Positions 33,060-41,465 of a DNA stretch of 64,000 nt are shown here, in pieces. The notes below the pieces were generated by a model that worked only from the letters and a program-made list of their open reading frames with translations, was not told the origin of the DNA and searched no databases. The stretch is from Comamonadaceae bacterium. GTDB lineage: Bacteria > Pseudomonadota > Gammaproteobacteria > Burkholderiales > Burkholderiaceae_C. The position numbers and the translations under genes are program-made. How positions within the stretch are numbered: the stretch's first letter is position 1; every line of letters starts with the position of its first letter. The stretch is from NCBI GenBank assembly GCA_027488985.1, contig JAIYAR010000017.1, positions 53,281 to 117,280 on the forward strand. The letters run 5' to 3'.

Positions 33060-34724
33060 CTAAGCGGTGGCGGTGGCGGTGGCGATTTCGGTCTTCGTTA
33101 CCGTATCGGGGCCGGGTTGGTAGGCGCCTAAAAAGGTCATCAGGTCCGCAATCGGCATTGGCTTGCCGAAGAAGTAGCCTTGGGCGTAGTCGACCCCCAT
33201 GTCTTGCAACAGGCGGGCTTGCTCCGCGTTCTCGACGCCTTCGGCCAGCACTTTGGCACCCACAGCGCGGGCGAGCAGCACCATCTCCGGAATCAGGCTG
33301 GAGCGCAAGGAGCGCTTTTCCATGTCCATGACAAAAGATCGGTCGATCTTCAGGGTTTCCGGGTGCAGGTCGCTCAGCAACTTCAGGTTGGAGAATCCGG
33401 TACCAAAGTCGTCAATCGAGATGTGGAATCCGGCGTGTCGCAGTTTGCGTACCTCGGTCACCAGGGATTCGGACATGTTGTATTCAGTGATTTCCAGATC
33501 CAGGGTGATGTGAGGCGGAATGTCCGGTTGATCCTTGGGGCGCAAGTGTTCCGACAGCACCGAAGCACGGATGCTGTCCGGGAAAAAATTGAAGGCCACC
33601 CGGAATGGCCGGTCCGCAGGCAAATGCGACAGCAATTCATCGAGTGCCTTGCGGCTCACGGCACGGTCGAGTTGCCATGTCAGCTGGCGGGCGATGATGG
33701 CGGGTATTGCCTCGTCCGGCATGATTAAATGGTGCCCGTCCTTCAAGCGCATCAACACCTCGCAGCCCACTATTTCACGACTACGCAGGTCCAGCAAGGG
33801 TTGGTACATGCAAACCACATGTTGTGGCTTGCACAGCTTGTGTATCCGGCCTTCAAGGTCATTTCGCTTGCGCAGGTAAGGAAGCAGCGTCAAATAACCC
33901 AGAACCGATACGGACAGCGCAATAAGGACAAGCGCTCCGACAAACACCTCCTGCGTAGCCAGCAAGGTAGTCCAAGTCAAACGGGTCTGCAGGGTATAGG
34001 CGCCATCCGGCTTGGCTGAAGTCACCAGAATCCCGTGCTGGGTCCAGCGCGTGTTGCTCCCTTCCGGGTCGCGCAGGAAATAACGCTTGAAGAGTTGGAG
34101 ATCATCGGAGGACACCCATTCCGCCACATGGGCTACGCCGCGGCGTTCGCCCTTGCGATACCACATGACGTCCACCTGATTGGTCAACAGATCGAGCACA
34201 TAAGGCTCCACGACTAGGTGGAATCGACCGCGCTGAATCGTGGAGGCCCTGACCCGTCCTTGCGTGATGTCAACAGGCACTTGGTAGCGGGTCAGGGTGC
34301 CGTCTTCGAACAGAACACTCTCGCCCGAAGTCGGCACCGGTGTGAGCAGCAGGCCGTGACTGGTCGAACACACGAGCGCGTTTGACCCGTTCAGCAGGCC
34401 GATTTCTCTGAAGTAGCGGTACTCAAACAGGAAGGCGTGCAGCTTGCGAAGGTTGGCGCTGTCACATTCAATGCCGTCTTCCAATTCCAGGCGCAGCAAC
34501 AGTTGCTCTGCTTCGATACTGACTTCGTCCTGGATCCGGAAAGCCGCCTGGTGCGTTTCATCCAGCTTCTGGGACACTTGTACCGTGAGGACGCCCATCC
34601 CCAAAGCGCACACGACCAGAAAAATCACACATGCCGCAGCGGACGCCATGGTGCGGATGGGTTGGTCAATCCAGAAACGTGGGGGGACCATGGGCGCTTG
34701 GGCTGTTGTGACAGGGGCGAACAT
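33060..34724 (-). CDS. Membrane c-di-GMP phosphodiesterase with periplasmic CSS sensor and EAL domain
   Basis: A 554-residue protein. TM1 at about residues 28-52, a periplasmic CSS-type domain with the diagnostic VCSTSHG near 112, TM2 near 250-275, then an EAL domain. In E. coli such proteins (PdeB, PdeC and relatives) sense periplasmic thiol redox state through the CSS cysteines. The EAL signature reads CEVLMRL, keeping the catalytic Glu and Leu; other active-site residues (NFF, DLEITEY, DDFGTGFSNLK, LKIDRSF, EGVENAEQ, YAQGYFFGKP) are intact, so activity is likely. Confidence 0.9.
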   Translation of the reverse strand: MFAPVTTAQAPMVPPRFWIDQPIRTMASAAACVIFLVVCALGMGVLTVQVSQKLDETHQAAFRIQDEVSIEAEQLLLRLELEDGIECDSANLRKLHAFLFEYRYFREIGLLNGSNALVCSTSHGLLLTPVPTSGESVLFEDGTLTRYQVPVDITQGRVRASTIQRGRFHLVVEPYVLDLLTNQVDVMWYRKGERRGVAHVAEWVSSDDLQLFKRYFLRDPEGSNTRWTQHGILVTSAKPDGAYTLQTRLTWTTLLATQEVFVGALVLIALSVSVLGYLTLLPYLRKRNDLEGRIHKLCKPQHVVCMYQPLLDLRSREIVGCEVLMRLKDGHHLIMPDEAIPAIIARQLTWQLDRAVSRKALDELLSHLPADRPFRVAFNFFPDSIRASVLSEHLRPKDQPDIPPHITLDLEITEYNMSESLVTEVRKLRHAGFHISIDDFGTGFSNLKLLSDLHPETLKIDRSFVMDMEKRSLRSSLIPEMVLLARAVGAKVLAEGVENAEQARLLQDMGVDYAQGYFFGKPMPIADLMTFLGAYQPGPDTVTKTEIATATATA

Positions 34725-34890
34725 ACCTGAATAAAGGCCACCGGGATAATGTATTCGCCAGAAACCCGAAGAAACCGCTCGGCAAAGGGCGTACGGCGGC
34801 TACAAACTGTTGCAGAAAGCTGGCTATTTCTGCTTTTCAAGCCGGCAGGCTTGTGCCACAGTGGATTCTCGAGTGTGTCAGGAGTGCGCC

Positions 34891-35301
34891 ATGAAAGCCC
34901 TAGCCTTCGCATCCCTCAGCTGTGCCGTGCTGGCGGGGCCCGTGTGCGCGCAAGAGCTGATTTCGCTCAATCGCCTGCCATCCGGCGCAGCGCCATCACT
35001 CAACCAGTCAGATCGCAGCCTGCTGGCGAAGTCTGTCTCGGACCGCAAAGCTATCGAAGCTTCCCTGCAAAACACGCTGGTCGCGTTTGACACCCGGCAT
35101 GATGGTGCCCGGAAAAAGCTCGGTGTCTCGCTCACTTCGTTTAGCAGCAGCCCCTTGGAGCTGGCCTACGACCCCAACAGCAAAAATCTGATGGCCCAGT
35201 GGCGCTCGGTGTACACCACGGCAGCGGGGCAGTCATTCCAGTACCAGGCTTTTGTGGGAGAGTCCGGTACGGTCAATTTTGTGATCAGTTCGAAGTTCTA
35301 A
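34891..35301 (+). CDS. Secreted hypothetical protein
   Basis: A 136-residue protein with a clear signal peptide (MKALAFASLSCAVLAGPVCA, cleavage before QELIS) and a mature part rich in Ser and basic residues with a predicted alternating strand pattern at the C-terminus (VYTTAAGQSFQYQAFVG). ATG 34891 is preceded by AGGAG at 6 bases; longer upstream starts lack this. No cysteine in the mature part. I do not recognise the family. It is followed directly by a terminator. Confidence 0.65.
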   Translation: MKALAFASLSCAVLAGPVCAQELISLNRLPSGAAPSLNQSDRSLLAKSVSDRKAIEASLQNTLVAFDTRHDGARKKLGVSLTSFSSSPLELAYDPNSKNLMAQWRSVYTTAAGQSFQYQAFVGESGTVNFVISSKF

Positions 35302-35330
35302 AAAAAAGCCCCTGCGAAAGGGGCTTTTTT
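35302..35330. terminator. Bidirectional rho-independent terminator
   Basis: AAAAAAGCCCC (35302-35312) and GGGGCTTTTTT (35320-35330) form a perfect 11-bp stem with a 7-base loop. A- and T-runs on both sides allow it to end both the secreted hypothetical gene and the convergent bor-like gene. Confidence 0.92.
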
Positions 35331-35344
35331 GGAGTGGCTTTGAT

Positions 35345-35641
35345 TTACTTGCAATACACCCGTGCAGTGCGGGGGGTGTAGATGCCGAGGGTGATCATGC
35401 CAAACAGCACGTCAGTTGCGGATTGCTCCACTGCAACGCCTTCCACCTTGGCAGCCCCACCGCAAACTTGTGATGCGTTCACGGTTTGCTTCTGCCCGAT
35501 GCCGCTCACGAAGAAGGTCTGACTGTCTTCCGACTTGGCAGAGGGAGTGGCGGACAGCTCACCTGCAACGTTGAAACGTTGGTTTGCGCAACCTGTCATC
35601 AACGCTGCGGCCATTACTATTGCGAGAACTGGTTTATTCAC
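35345..35641 (-). CDS. bor: Bor/Iss family lipoprotein
   Basis: A 98-residue lipoprotein: signal with lipobox MTGC (Cys near residue 17), then the highly conserved core FFVSGIGQK and QVCGGA, LGMITLGIY-type segment (here FGMITLGIYTPRTARVYC). This matches phage lambda Bor and E. coli Iss almost residue for residue in the core. In E. coli these surface lipoproteins raise serum (complement) resistance. The start is GTG at 35641 with GGGAGT seven bases upstream. No phage genes surround it, so here it is a resident chromosomal gene with unknown role. Confidence 0.88.
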   Translation of the reverse strand: MNKPVLAIVMAAALMTGCANQRFNVAGELSATPSAKSEDSQTFFVSGIGQKQTVNASQVCGGAAKVEGVAVEQSATDVLFGMITLGIYTPRTARVYCK

Positions 35642-35769
35642 GGGTGTTACTCCCAAAAAGTTTGAAAAGCGTCTCAAGCAAGACCAAATCATTATAGGAA
35701 CGGGAACTGACAGAAACCGAGTCCCGCAGCAGGCCTGTTTGCTCCAGCTGTCACCCTCACCCAGAATTA

Positions 35770-37269
35770 TCAGAACCGGGGCAGGTCCGGATGCTTAATC
35801 TTGCCGCCGCGCACCAGTTCCTTGCCGTACTCCGCGCAGCGGTGCAGGGTGGGGATGACCTTGCCGGGGTTGAGCAGGCTCTTGGGGTCGAACGCCTCTT
35901 TAAGGGCGAACATCTGGGCGTTCTCCTGCGCGCTGAACTGCACGCACATGCTGTTGAGCTTTTCCACGCCCACGCCATGCTCGCCGGTCACGGTGCCGCC
36001 CATGGCCACGCTGGTTTCCAGAATTTCGGCACCAAACAGCTCGCAGCGGTGCAGCTGGTCGGGGTCGTTCGCATCAAACAAGATCAGCGGGTGCAGGTTG
36101 CCGTCGCCGGCATGGAACACGTTGGCGCAGCGCAGCTGGTACTTCTTCTCCATCTCTGCAATCGCCAGCAGGATGTCGGCCAGCCGCGCACGGGGAATGG
36201 TGCTGTCCATGCACATGTAGTCAGGGCTGATGCGGCCGCTGGCGGGGAACGCGTTTTTGCGCCCGCTCCAAAAGCGTAGGCGTTCTGCCTCGCTGTTGCT
36301 CACCGCAATGCCGGTGGCACCGGCCGCGCGCAGCACTTCGCTCATGCGGCCGATTTCCTCTTCCACTTCTTCGGGTGTACCGTCGCTTTCGCACAGCAGA
36401 ATGGCCTCGGCGCTCAGGTCGTAGCCCGCATGCACAAAGTCTTCCACCGCGGCAGTCATGGGCTTGTCCATCATCTCCAGCCCGGCGGGGATGATGCCGG
36501 CGGCGATCACCGCAGCCACCGCATCGCCCGCTTTGCGCAAGTCGTCAAAGCTGGCCATGATGCAGCGGGCGAGCTGGGGCTTGGGCACCAGCTTGACGGT
36601 GACCTCGGTGGTCACGGCCAGCATGCCCTCACTGCCGACCACCACGCTCATCAGGTCGTAGCCGGGGGCGTCGAGCGCGTCACCACCAAACACGATGGGC
36701 TCGCCTTCCATGGTGAAGCCGCGCACCTTGAGCACGTTGTGCAACGTCAGGCCGTATTTCAGGCAGTGCACACCGCCGGAGTTCTCGGCCACGTTGCCGC
36801 CAATCGTGCAGGCAATCTGGCTGCTGGGGTCCGGCGCGTAATACAGCCCGTAGGGCGCTGCCGCTTCGCTGATGGCCAGGTTGCGCACGCCGCACTGCAC
36901 CACCGCCGTGCGGCTGCGCTTGTCCACCTTCAGGATTTTGTTGAACTTGGCAAGAGATAGCGTTACCCCCATGGCATGGGGCATGGCACCGCCAGACAAG
37001 CCGGTGCCCGCGCCGCGCGCCACCACCGGCACATTCAAGCCATGGCACACCCGCAGCACTGCCGCCACTTGCTCCTCAGTTTCCGGCAGGGCCACCAACA
37101 AGGGGCGCTGGCGGTAAGCGGTCAGGCCATCGCACTCGTAGGGCGTGGTGTCTTCTGTCTGGTACAGCAGCGAATGCGGTGCCAGGTAAGGCTTGAACCC
37201 ATTTAAAAGTTGCTTGAGAAGCGCTGCTTTTTGGACGGGGTCCGTGGTGTTTACATCAGTGGCTTGCAT
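35770..37269 (-). CDS. glcD: FAD-linked oxidase, glycolate oxidase subunit GlcD-like
   Basis: A 499-residue PCMH/VAO-type flavoprotein. FAD-binding motif ARGAGTGLSGGAMP near residue 85, TIGGNVAENSGGVHCLKYG near 140, and C-terminal cap with NVFHAGDGNLHP near 400 and TGEHGVGVEK. It oxidises glycolate or a 2-hydroxy acid such as D-lactate. The partner subunits GlcE and GlcF are not adjacent within this stretch, so this may be a separate D-lactate or 2-hydroxyglutarate type dehydrogenase. It is divergent from the flavin amine oxidase gene, sharing a 168-base promoter region. Confidence 0.9.
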   Translation of the reverse strand: MQATDVNTTDPVQKAALLKQLLNGFKPYLAPHSLLYQTEDTTPYECDGLTAYRQRPLLVALPETEEQVAAVLRVCHGLNVPVVARGAGTGLSGGAMPHAMGVTLSLAKFNKILKVDKRSRTAVVQCGVRNLAISEAAAPYGLYYAPDPSSQIACTIGGNVAENSGGVHCLKYGLTLHNVLKVRGFTMEGEPIVFGGDALDAPGYDLMSVVVGSEGMLAVTTEVTVKLVPKPQLARCIMASFDDLRKAGDAVAAVIAAGIIPAGLEMMDKPMTAAVEDFVHAGYDLSAEAILLCESDGTPEEVEEEIGRMSEVLRAAGATGIAVSNSEAERLRFWSGRKNAFPASGRISPDYMCMDSTIPRARLADILLAIAEMEKKYQLRCANVFHAGDGNLHPLILFDANDPDQLHRCELFGAEILETSVAMGGTVTGEHGVGVEKLNSMCVQFSAQENAQMFALKEAFDPKSLLNPGKVIPTLHRCAEYGKELVRGGKIKHPDLPRF

Positions 37270-37437
37270 GGCATGGGTTGGGAACGTTGCTAACTATAGG
37301 GCTTTCGAGACGATGTGGAGGTTGAAACATTTTTCAGCTGTCCGTGAATATTTCGCGAGTCTGGTATGTAATGGAATGAGTGGCTCTGTTGGTCATTGGC
37401 CAACGGTCCGTTTATCTTCGATTACAAGGGGTACAGC

Positions 37438-38802
37438 ATGGTGCAACGTCGATCCTTTTTGGCTGCAACGGCGGGTGGTTTCGCGTGGTCTTGGCCCGTG
37501 GCAAAGGCACAAAAACCTAAGTCCATTATTGTGATCGGCGCCGGCGTTGCCGGCTTGGGCGCTGCCGTGCAGCTTGCTGCTGCGGGCCATCAAGTGACGG
37601 TTCTGGAGGCTCGGGATCGGGTCGGAGGCCGGGTTGTTACCGACCGAAAGGAGCTTGGTTTCCCTTGCGATACGGGTGCTGGATGGATTCACGGGCCCGA
37701 CGGAGGAAACCCTGTCACTGAGTTGGCCTCGAAGGCCAATTCCAAGACCTATTTAACCAAAGACGACTCGGTGAGGGTGTTTGACTCGACGGGGCAGGAT
37801 GTCAGCAAGGAGCAGTTTGGTTCGCGGGGAGACGGCAAATTCAAAGCCTTGCTTGCCAAGGTGGAGTCCTGGGGCGAGGAACATGCAGGGAGCGACCAGT
37901 CACTGTTCGACGTCATTCGTCAATTTGACGCTGGTGCGTTGGCGGATCCCTACATCCAGTATCCCTTGACGGCATATGTTGAGTTTGATGCGGGGGGACC
38001 TCTCGAAAAGTTATCGGCGTTGCACTGGGCTGGGGATGAGAAATTCCCCGGAGATGATGTTATTTTCCCTGCCGGGTATGACGCAATACCTTTGTGGCTA
38101 GCGCAGCAGGCAAAACAAGCGGGCGTGCAGATACTGCTTGGCACCCAGGTAGTTAGGGTAGACCACAGTGCCTCTGCTGTGTCGGTAGTAACCGACAAAG
38201 GCGTCTTCAATGGTCAGGCGGCGGTGTGCACCTTGCCGTTGGGGGTGTTGAAGTCTGGCAAGGTGACTTTTCAGCCTGCATTGCCAAGTGCCCAGCAGGC
38301 TTCTATCGCCCGCATCGGCGTAGGAAGTGTGAACAAAGTGTTCTGTAGCTTTGATAAGCCTTTTTGGCCGGAGGATGTGCAGTACTTTGGATACCACGCA
38401 CCGCAACGCGGCCTAATGGCGTATTGGCTGAACTACCGCACCTTTAGCGACATCAATTGCTTGGTAGGTATCTGCATGGGCAATGCAGGGTTTACAGTGG
38501 AAGCCTTGTCGGATGCGCAGGTGAAAGCCGAAGCAACCAAAGCGCTCCGGACCATGTTTGGGGCGAAGGCGCAGGAACCGAAGGCCATTTTGTGCACACG
38601 CTGGAGTGCAGACCCCCTAGCGCTCGGTGCCTATTCGTTCAATGCCAAAGGGGCAAGCTCCGCAGACTTTTCGCAATTGGCCAAGCCGGTAAGCTCTTCA
38701 TTGATCTTGGCTGGCGAACACACCAGTGAAAAATACCGTGCCACGGTCCATGGCGCCTATCTTTCGGGGTTGCGCGCAGCCAAACTGGTGTCCGAACTGT
38801 AG
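37438..38802 (+). CDS. Exported flavin-containing amine oxidase (Tat signal)
   Basis: A 454-residue monoamine/polyamine-oxidase family protein. The N-terminus MVQRRSFLAATAGG is a twin-arginine signal ending near VAKA-Q; the FAD loop IVIGAGVAGLGAAVQLAAAG follows, with LEARDRVGGRV, TGAGWIHG and C-terminal LAGEHTSEKYRATVHGAYLSG. It should act in the periplasm on an amine or amino acid. The ATG at 37438 follows AAGGGG. The gene is noticeably less G+C-rich than its neighbours, so recent acquisition is possible. Substrate unknown. Confidence 0.88.
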   Translation: MVQRRSFLAATAGGFAWSWPVAKAQKPKSIIVIGAGVAGLGAAVQLAAAGHQVTVLEARDRVGGRVVTDRKELGFPCDTGAGWIHGPDGGNPVTELASKANSKTYLTKDDSVRVFDSTGQDVSKEQFGSRGDGKFKALLAKVESWGEEHAGSDQSLFDVIRQFDAGALADPYIQYPLTAYVEFDAGGPLEKLSALHWAGDEKFPGDDVIFPAGYDAIPLWLAQQAKQAGVQILLGTQVVRVDHSASAVSVVTDKGVFNGQAAVCTLPLGVLKSGKVTFQPALPSAQQASIARIGVGSVNKVFCSFDKPFWPEDVQYFGYHAPQRGLMAYWLNYRTFSDINCLVGICMGNAGFTVEALSDAQVKAEATKALRTMFGAKAQEPKAILCTRWSADPLALGAYSFNAKGASSADFSQLAKPVSSSLILAGEHTSEKYRATVHGAYLSGLRAAKLVSEL

Positions 38803-38807
38803 GCAGC

Positions 38808-39680
38808 CTATAGCACTGCTTTTTTCAACCAGTCCGCAAACGCTGTCACTTCCCAGCGGTCCATGGCGCCGGTGCGCCAGCACAGGTAGTGGGCGTGGGG
38901 GCTTGGCGCGTTGTTGTCATGCAACCGCACCAGCGCGCCGGATTCCAGCCAGGGCGCGCCCAGCTTCAGGCGGATCAGGCCGACGCCCATGCCGGCGGCC
39001 GCGCCATCACACATCAAGCCAATGTCATTGAACTGCGAGCCCTCCACAGGCTCGGGCCAGTCCAGCCCGTTGGCCGCAAACCAGGTGCGCCAGGGCTCCA
39101 GCGGGCTGCGCAGCAGAGGCAGGTTTTGCAGGTCGTGCGGGGTATCGAAGGGCCCGTGCTCGCGCACAAAAGCGGGCGAAGCCAGTGGCGTCACTTCGTC
39201 CTTCATCAGGCACACGTGCTCCATGTCGGCATAGCGCCCGGGGCCAAAGCGCACCATCAGGTCGGCGTCCTCGGCCACCACATCCAGCAGGGGTATGGAC
39301 ACTTGCAGCGTCAGGTCAATTTCGGGGTAGGCATCGGTGAACTGGCGCAGGCGCGGAATGAGGATGGAGCGCGAAAATGTGGGCGTGACCGCCAGCCGCA
39401 ACTTGCGCTTGCCCGGCGCGGCCGAGGCACTAGGAAACTTCTGCAGGATGGCCAGCCCCTCGCGCACATGGGCCAGGTACTCGCTGCCCTCCGTGGTCAG
39501 CGAAAAGTCGGCTCGGCCAAACAACTTCGTGCCAATGATTTGCTCCAGCTGCCGCACCCGGTGGCTCACCGCGCTGGGTGTGACAAACAGCTCTTCTGCC
39601 GCCAGGGTGACCGAGCGCAGGCGCGCCAAGGCCTCAAAGGTCAACAGGCACTGAATCGGGGGGATGCGGGAGGCACTCAT
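38808..39680 (-). CDS. LysR family transcriptional regulator (GcvA-like)
   Basis: A 290-residue LysR-type regulator: winged helix-turn-helix at residues 7-66 (LLTFEALARLRSVTLAAEELFVTPSAVSHRVRQLE as separate helices) and a periplasmic-binding-protein-like effector domain. The order AVSHRVRQLE and the FEAxAR start place it in the GcvA/AmpR-like branch. It is convergent with the amine oxidase gene, ending 5 bases after it, so the oxidase is not an obvious divergent target. Effector unknown. Confidence 0.92.
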   Translation of the reverse strand: MSASRIPPIQCLLTFEALARLRSVTLAAEELFVTPSAVSHRVRQLEQIIGTKLFGRADFSLTTEGSEYLAHVREGLAILQKFPSASAAPGKRKLRLAVTPTFSRSILIPRLRQFTDAYPEIDLTLQVSIPLLDVVAEDADLMVRFGPGRYADMEHVCLMKDEVTPLASPAFVREHGPFDTPHDLQNLPLLRSPLEPWRTWFAANGLDWPEPVEGSQFNDIGLMCDGAAAGMGVGLIRLKLGAPWLESGALVRLHDNNAPSPHAHYLCWRTGAMDRWEVTAFADWLKKAVL

Positions 39681-39824
39681 GGCGGGGATGATGCCACTGA
39701 TACCCCCCGCCTATCCATCCTTCACGGTGAGCCACATCGCTGCTCAGCCAGCTGGCGGCAAGGTTCAGCCGTTAGGATTCAATACGTTCCTCAATGAAAA
39801 GCGCTCCTAGGGGCTATCTTGAAC

Positions 39825-39882
39825 GCTACTTTTTTGATAGCTTTCTACCCATATTTTCTAAGCGCAGAAGCTTGATTTGGCT
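39825..39882 (+). repeat. Dispersed GCTAT-type repeat, copy F (upstream of marR-type gene)
   Basis: A diverged copy: GCTACTTTTTTGATAGC, then CCCATATTTTCTAAGCGC, AGAAGCTTGATTTGGC. The tail reaches the TTG start region of the MarR-type gene, so the repeat contributes its 5' leader. Less well conserved than copies C, E and H. Confidence 0.6.
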
Positions 39883-40425
39883 CTTAATCTTTTGAAAAAA
39901 ACCGCTTTACCTACCAAATCACCTGCCGCCAAGCTCAAGTCGGCATCGGCGCGCGTGCGCAAAGTTGACCTCCCTGAGGCTGGTCCGGTAGAGCCTGTGG
40001 ACACTAGTTATTTGCGCACGCTGGTGGGCTACAACGCCCGGCGCGCGTCACTCGCGATCATCGAGACCTTCATGGTGCGCATGGCGCCCTACGACCTGAA
40101 GGTGGTGGATTTCTCGGTGCTCTCCTTGGTAGCCCACAATCCGGGCATCACCTCCCGCCAGCTGTGCGCAGCGCTCAACGTGCTGCCGCCCAACCTCGTG
40201 GGTTTGATAGCTGCCTTGGAGCGGCGGGGCCTGATTGAGCGTTTGCCCCACCCGAGCGACGGCCGGGCCATGGGGGTGCACCTCACGCCCCAAGGTATGG
40301 AGCTGATGGTGCAAGCCGAGAAAACCGCATTCGACCTGGAGATGGACGCCACCTCCCGTTTGACGGATGCAGAGCGCAAAACCCTGATCCGCCTGCTGCA
40401 AAAGGTCTACACCCCGGTCGACTGA
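39877..40425 (+). CDS. MarR family transcriptional regulator
   Basis: A 182-residue MarR protein with a basic, low-complexity N-terminal extension of about 35 residues. The winged helix core is clear: VLSLVAHNPGITSRQLCAAL, LPPNLVGLIAALERRGLIER and the wing HPSDGRAMGVHLT. No ATG is available; TTG at 39877 or TTG at 39892 (MKKTALPTK) must be used, so the start is uncertain. It lies 1.0 kb from the hydroxycinnamate operon and is the natural candidate to bind the palindrome at 41432-41454, like MarR-type regulators of ferulate and coumarate genes. Confidence 0.85.
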   Translation: MALNLLKKTALPTKSPAAKLKSASARVRKVDLPEAGPVEPVDTSYLRTLVGYNARRASLAIIETFMVRMAPYDLKVVDFSVLSLVAHNPGITSRQLCAALNVLPPNLVGLIAALERRGLIERLPHPSDGRAMGVHLTPQGMELMVQAEKTAFDLEMDATSRLTDAERKTLIRLLQKVYTPVD

Positions 40426-40433
40426 GCGGCGCT

Positions 40434-41318
40434 TTACTCGCCGGCTACCGCCGTCGGGTCCAGGCGCAGCAAACGCACCGCGTTGTCTTTCACGATGCCG
40501 GGCATCACCTCGGGCTTGAAGCCTGCTTCCTGGAAGTCTTTCATCCACCGCTCCGGGGTGATGAGCGGGTAATCCGAGCCGAACAAGACGCGGTCTTTGA
40601 GTAGGGTGTTGGCGTATTGCACCAGTTGCTTGGGAAAGTATTTGGGGCTCCAGCCCGATAAGTCGATCCAGACATTGGGCTTGTGGGTGGCTACGCTCAA
40701 GGCCTCATCTTGCCAGGGGAAGCTGGGGTGGGCCATGACGATTTGCATGTCCGGGAAGTCGATGGCTACATCGTCCAGGTGCATCGGGTTGCTGTATTCG
40801 AGTCGCAGTCCGCCGCCGCAGCGCATGCCGCTGCCGATGCCACTGTGGCCGGTGTGAAAAATGGCGGGCATGCCGTATTCGGCAATCACCTCGTAAATGG
40901 GCCAGGCCATTTTGTCGTAGGGGTGGTAGGCCTGCACCGTGGGGTGGAACTTGAAGCCCTTGATGCCGTGCTCCTCGATCAGCTTGCGCGCCTCGCGCGC
41001 GCCCATCTTGCCTTTGTGCGGGTCGATGCTGGCAAAGGCCGTCATCATGTCGCTGTTGGCTTTGGCGGCTTCGGCAATCTCTTCGTTGGGAATGCGGCGG
41101 CGGCCCATTTTGGACTCCGCGTCCACGGTGAACATGACCAAGCCGATTTTCTGTTCCCGGTAATACGCCACGGTTTCTGCAATCGTGGGGCGTCGCCCGT
41201 TTTTGAAGTACTTGTCGGCGGCGCGGTCGTATTCCTCGCCGTAGTTGTCAAACGGGTTCCAGCAACTCACTTCCGCGTGGGTGTGGATATCGATGGCGCG
41301 CAGGTTTTTGTAGTCCAT
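40434..41318 (-). CDS. Amidohydrolase family protein (PF04909-type decarboxylase/hydrolase)
   Basis: A 294-residue TIM-barrel metal enzyme. Metal ligands: His-x-His in IDIHTHAE at residue 9-16, FKFHPTVQ, FHTGHSG near 155, IVMAHPSFPW near 195 and Asp in FGSDYPL near 250. The branch includes gamma-resorcylate and aminocarboxymuconate-semialdehyde decarboxylases and 4-oxalomesaconate hydratase. Position beside the feruloyl-CoA genes suggests an aromatic-acid substrate, for example a ring carboxylate, but no motif decides this. It is divergent from the crotonase gene across the operator palindrome. Confidence 0.85.
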   Translation of the reverse strand: MDYKNLRAIDIHTHAEVSCWNPFDNYGEEYDRAADKYFKNGRRPTIAETVAYYREQKIGLVMFTVDAESKMGRRRIPNEEIAEAAKANSDMMTAFASIDPHKGKMGAREARKLIEEHGIKGFKFHPTVQAYHPYDKMAWPIYEVIAEYGMPAIFHTGHSGIGSGMRCGGGLRLEYSNPMHLDDVAIDFPDMQIVMAHPSFPWQDEALSVATHKPNVWIDLSGWSPKYFPKQLVQYANTLLKDRVLFGSDYPLITPERWMKDFQEAGFKPEVMPGIVKDNAVRLLRLDPTAVAGE

Positions 41319-41431
41319 GGTTGTCTCCTGTGGGTTGTCTTTGGACGCACGGAGGCAGCCTCCCTCATTGCGGTCTTCCGGGGAAGGGGCTGAGGGAAAC
41401 TACCTAGAAAAAGAGTTTTCAGGTCACTTGA

Positions 41432-41454
41432 TTTGGTTATTAACTATAACCAAA
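41432..41454. promoter_or_regulatory. Operator palindrome of the hydroxycinnamate operon
   Basis: TTTGGTTAT (41432-41440) and ATAACCAAA (41446-41454) are perfect 9-base arms separated by TAACT. The site ends 11 bases before the crotonase ATG, so a bound protein would block transcription start or early elongation. Size and symmetry suit a MarR dimer; the nearby MarR-type protein is the likely binder. Confidence 0.8.
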
Positions 41455-41465
41455 ATTGCGCCATT

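Noticed and set aside
36241-36270. AACGCGTTTTTGCGC in glcD as a copy of the double-hairpin element
   Set aside because: Short match only, without the inner hairpin or second arm; it encodes the usual KNAFPASGR segment of GlcD proteins.
40201-40235. TTTGATAGCTGCCTTGG in the MarR-type gene as a repeat copy
   Set aside because: Match stops after AGCTGC; the encoded VGLIAALERRG is the ordinary MarR recognition-helix region.
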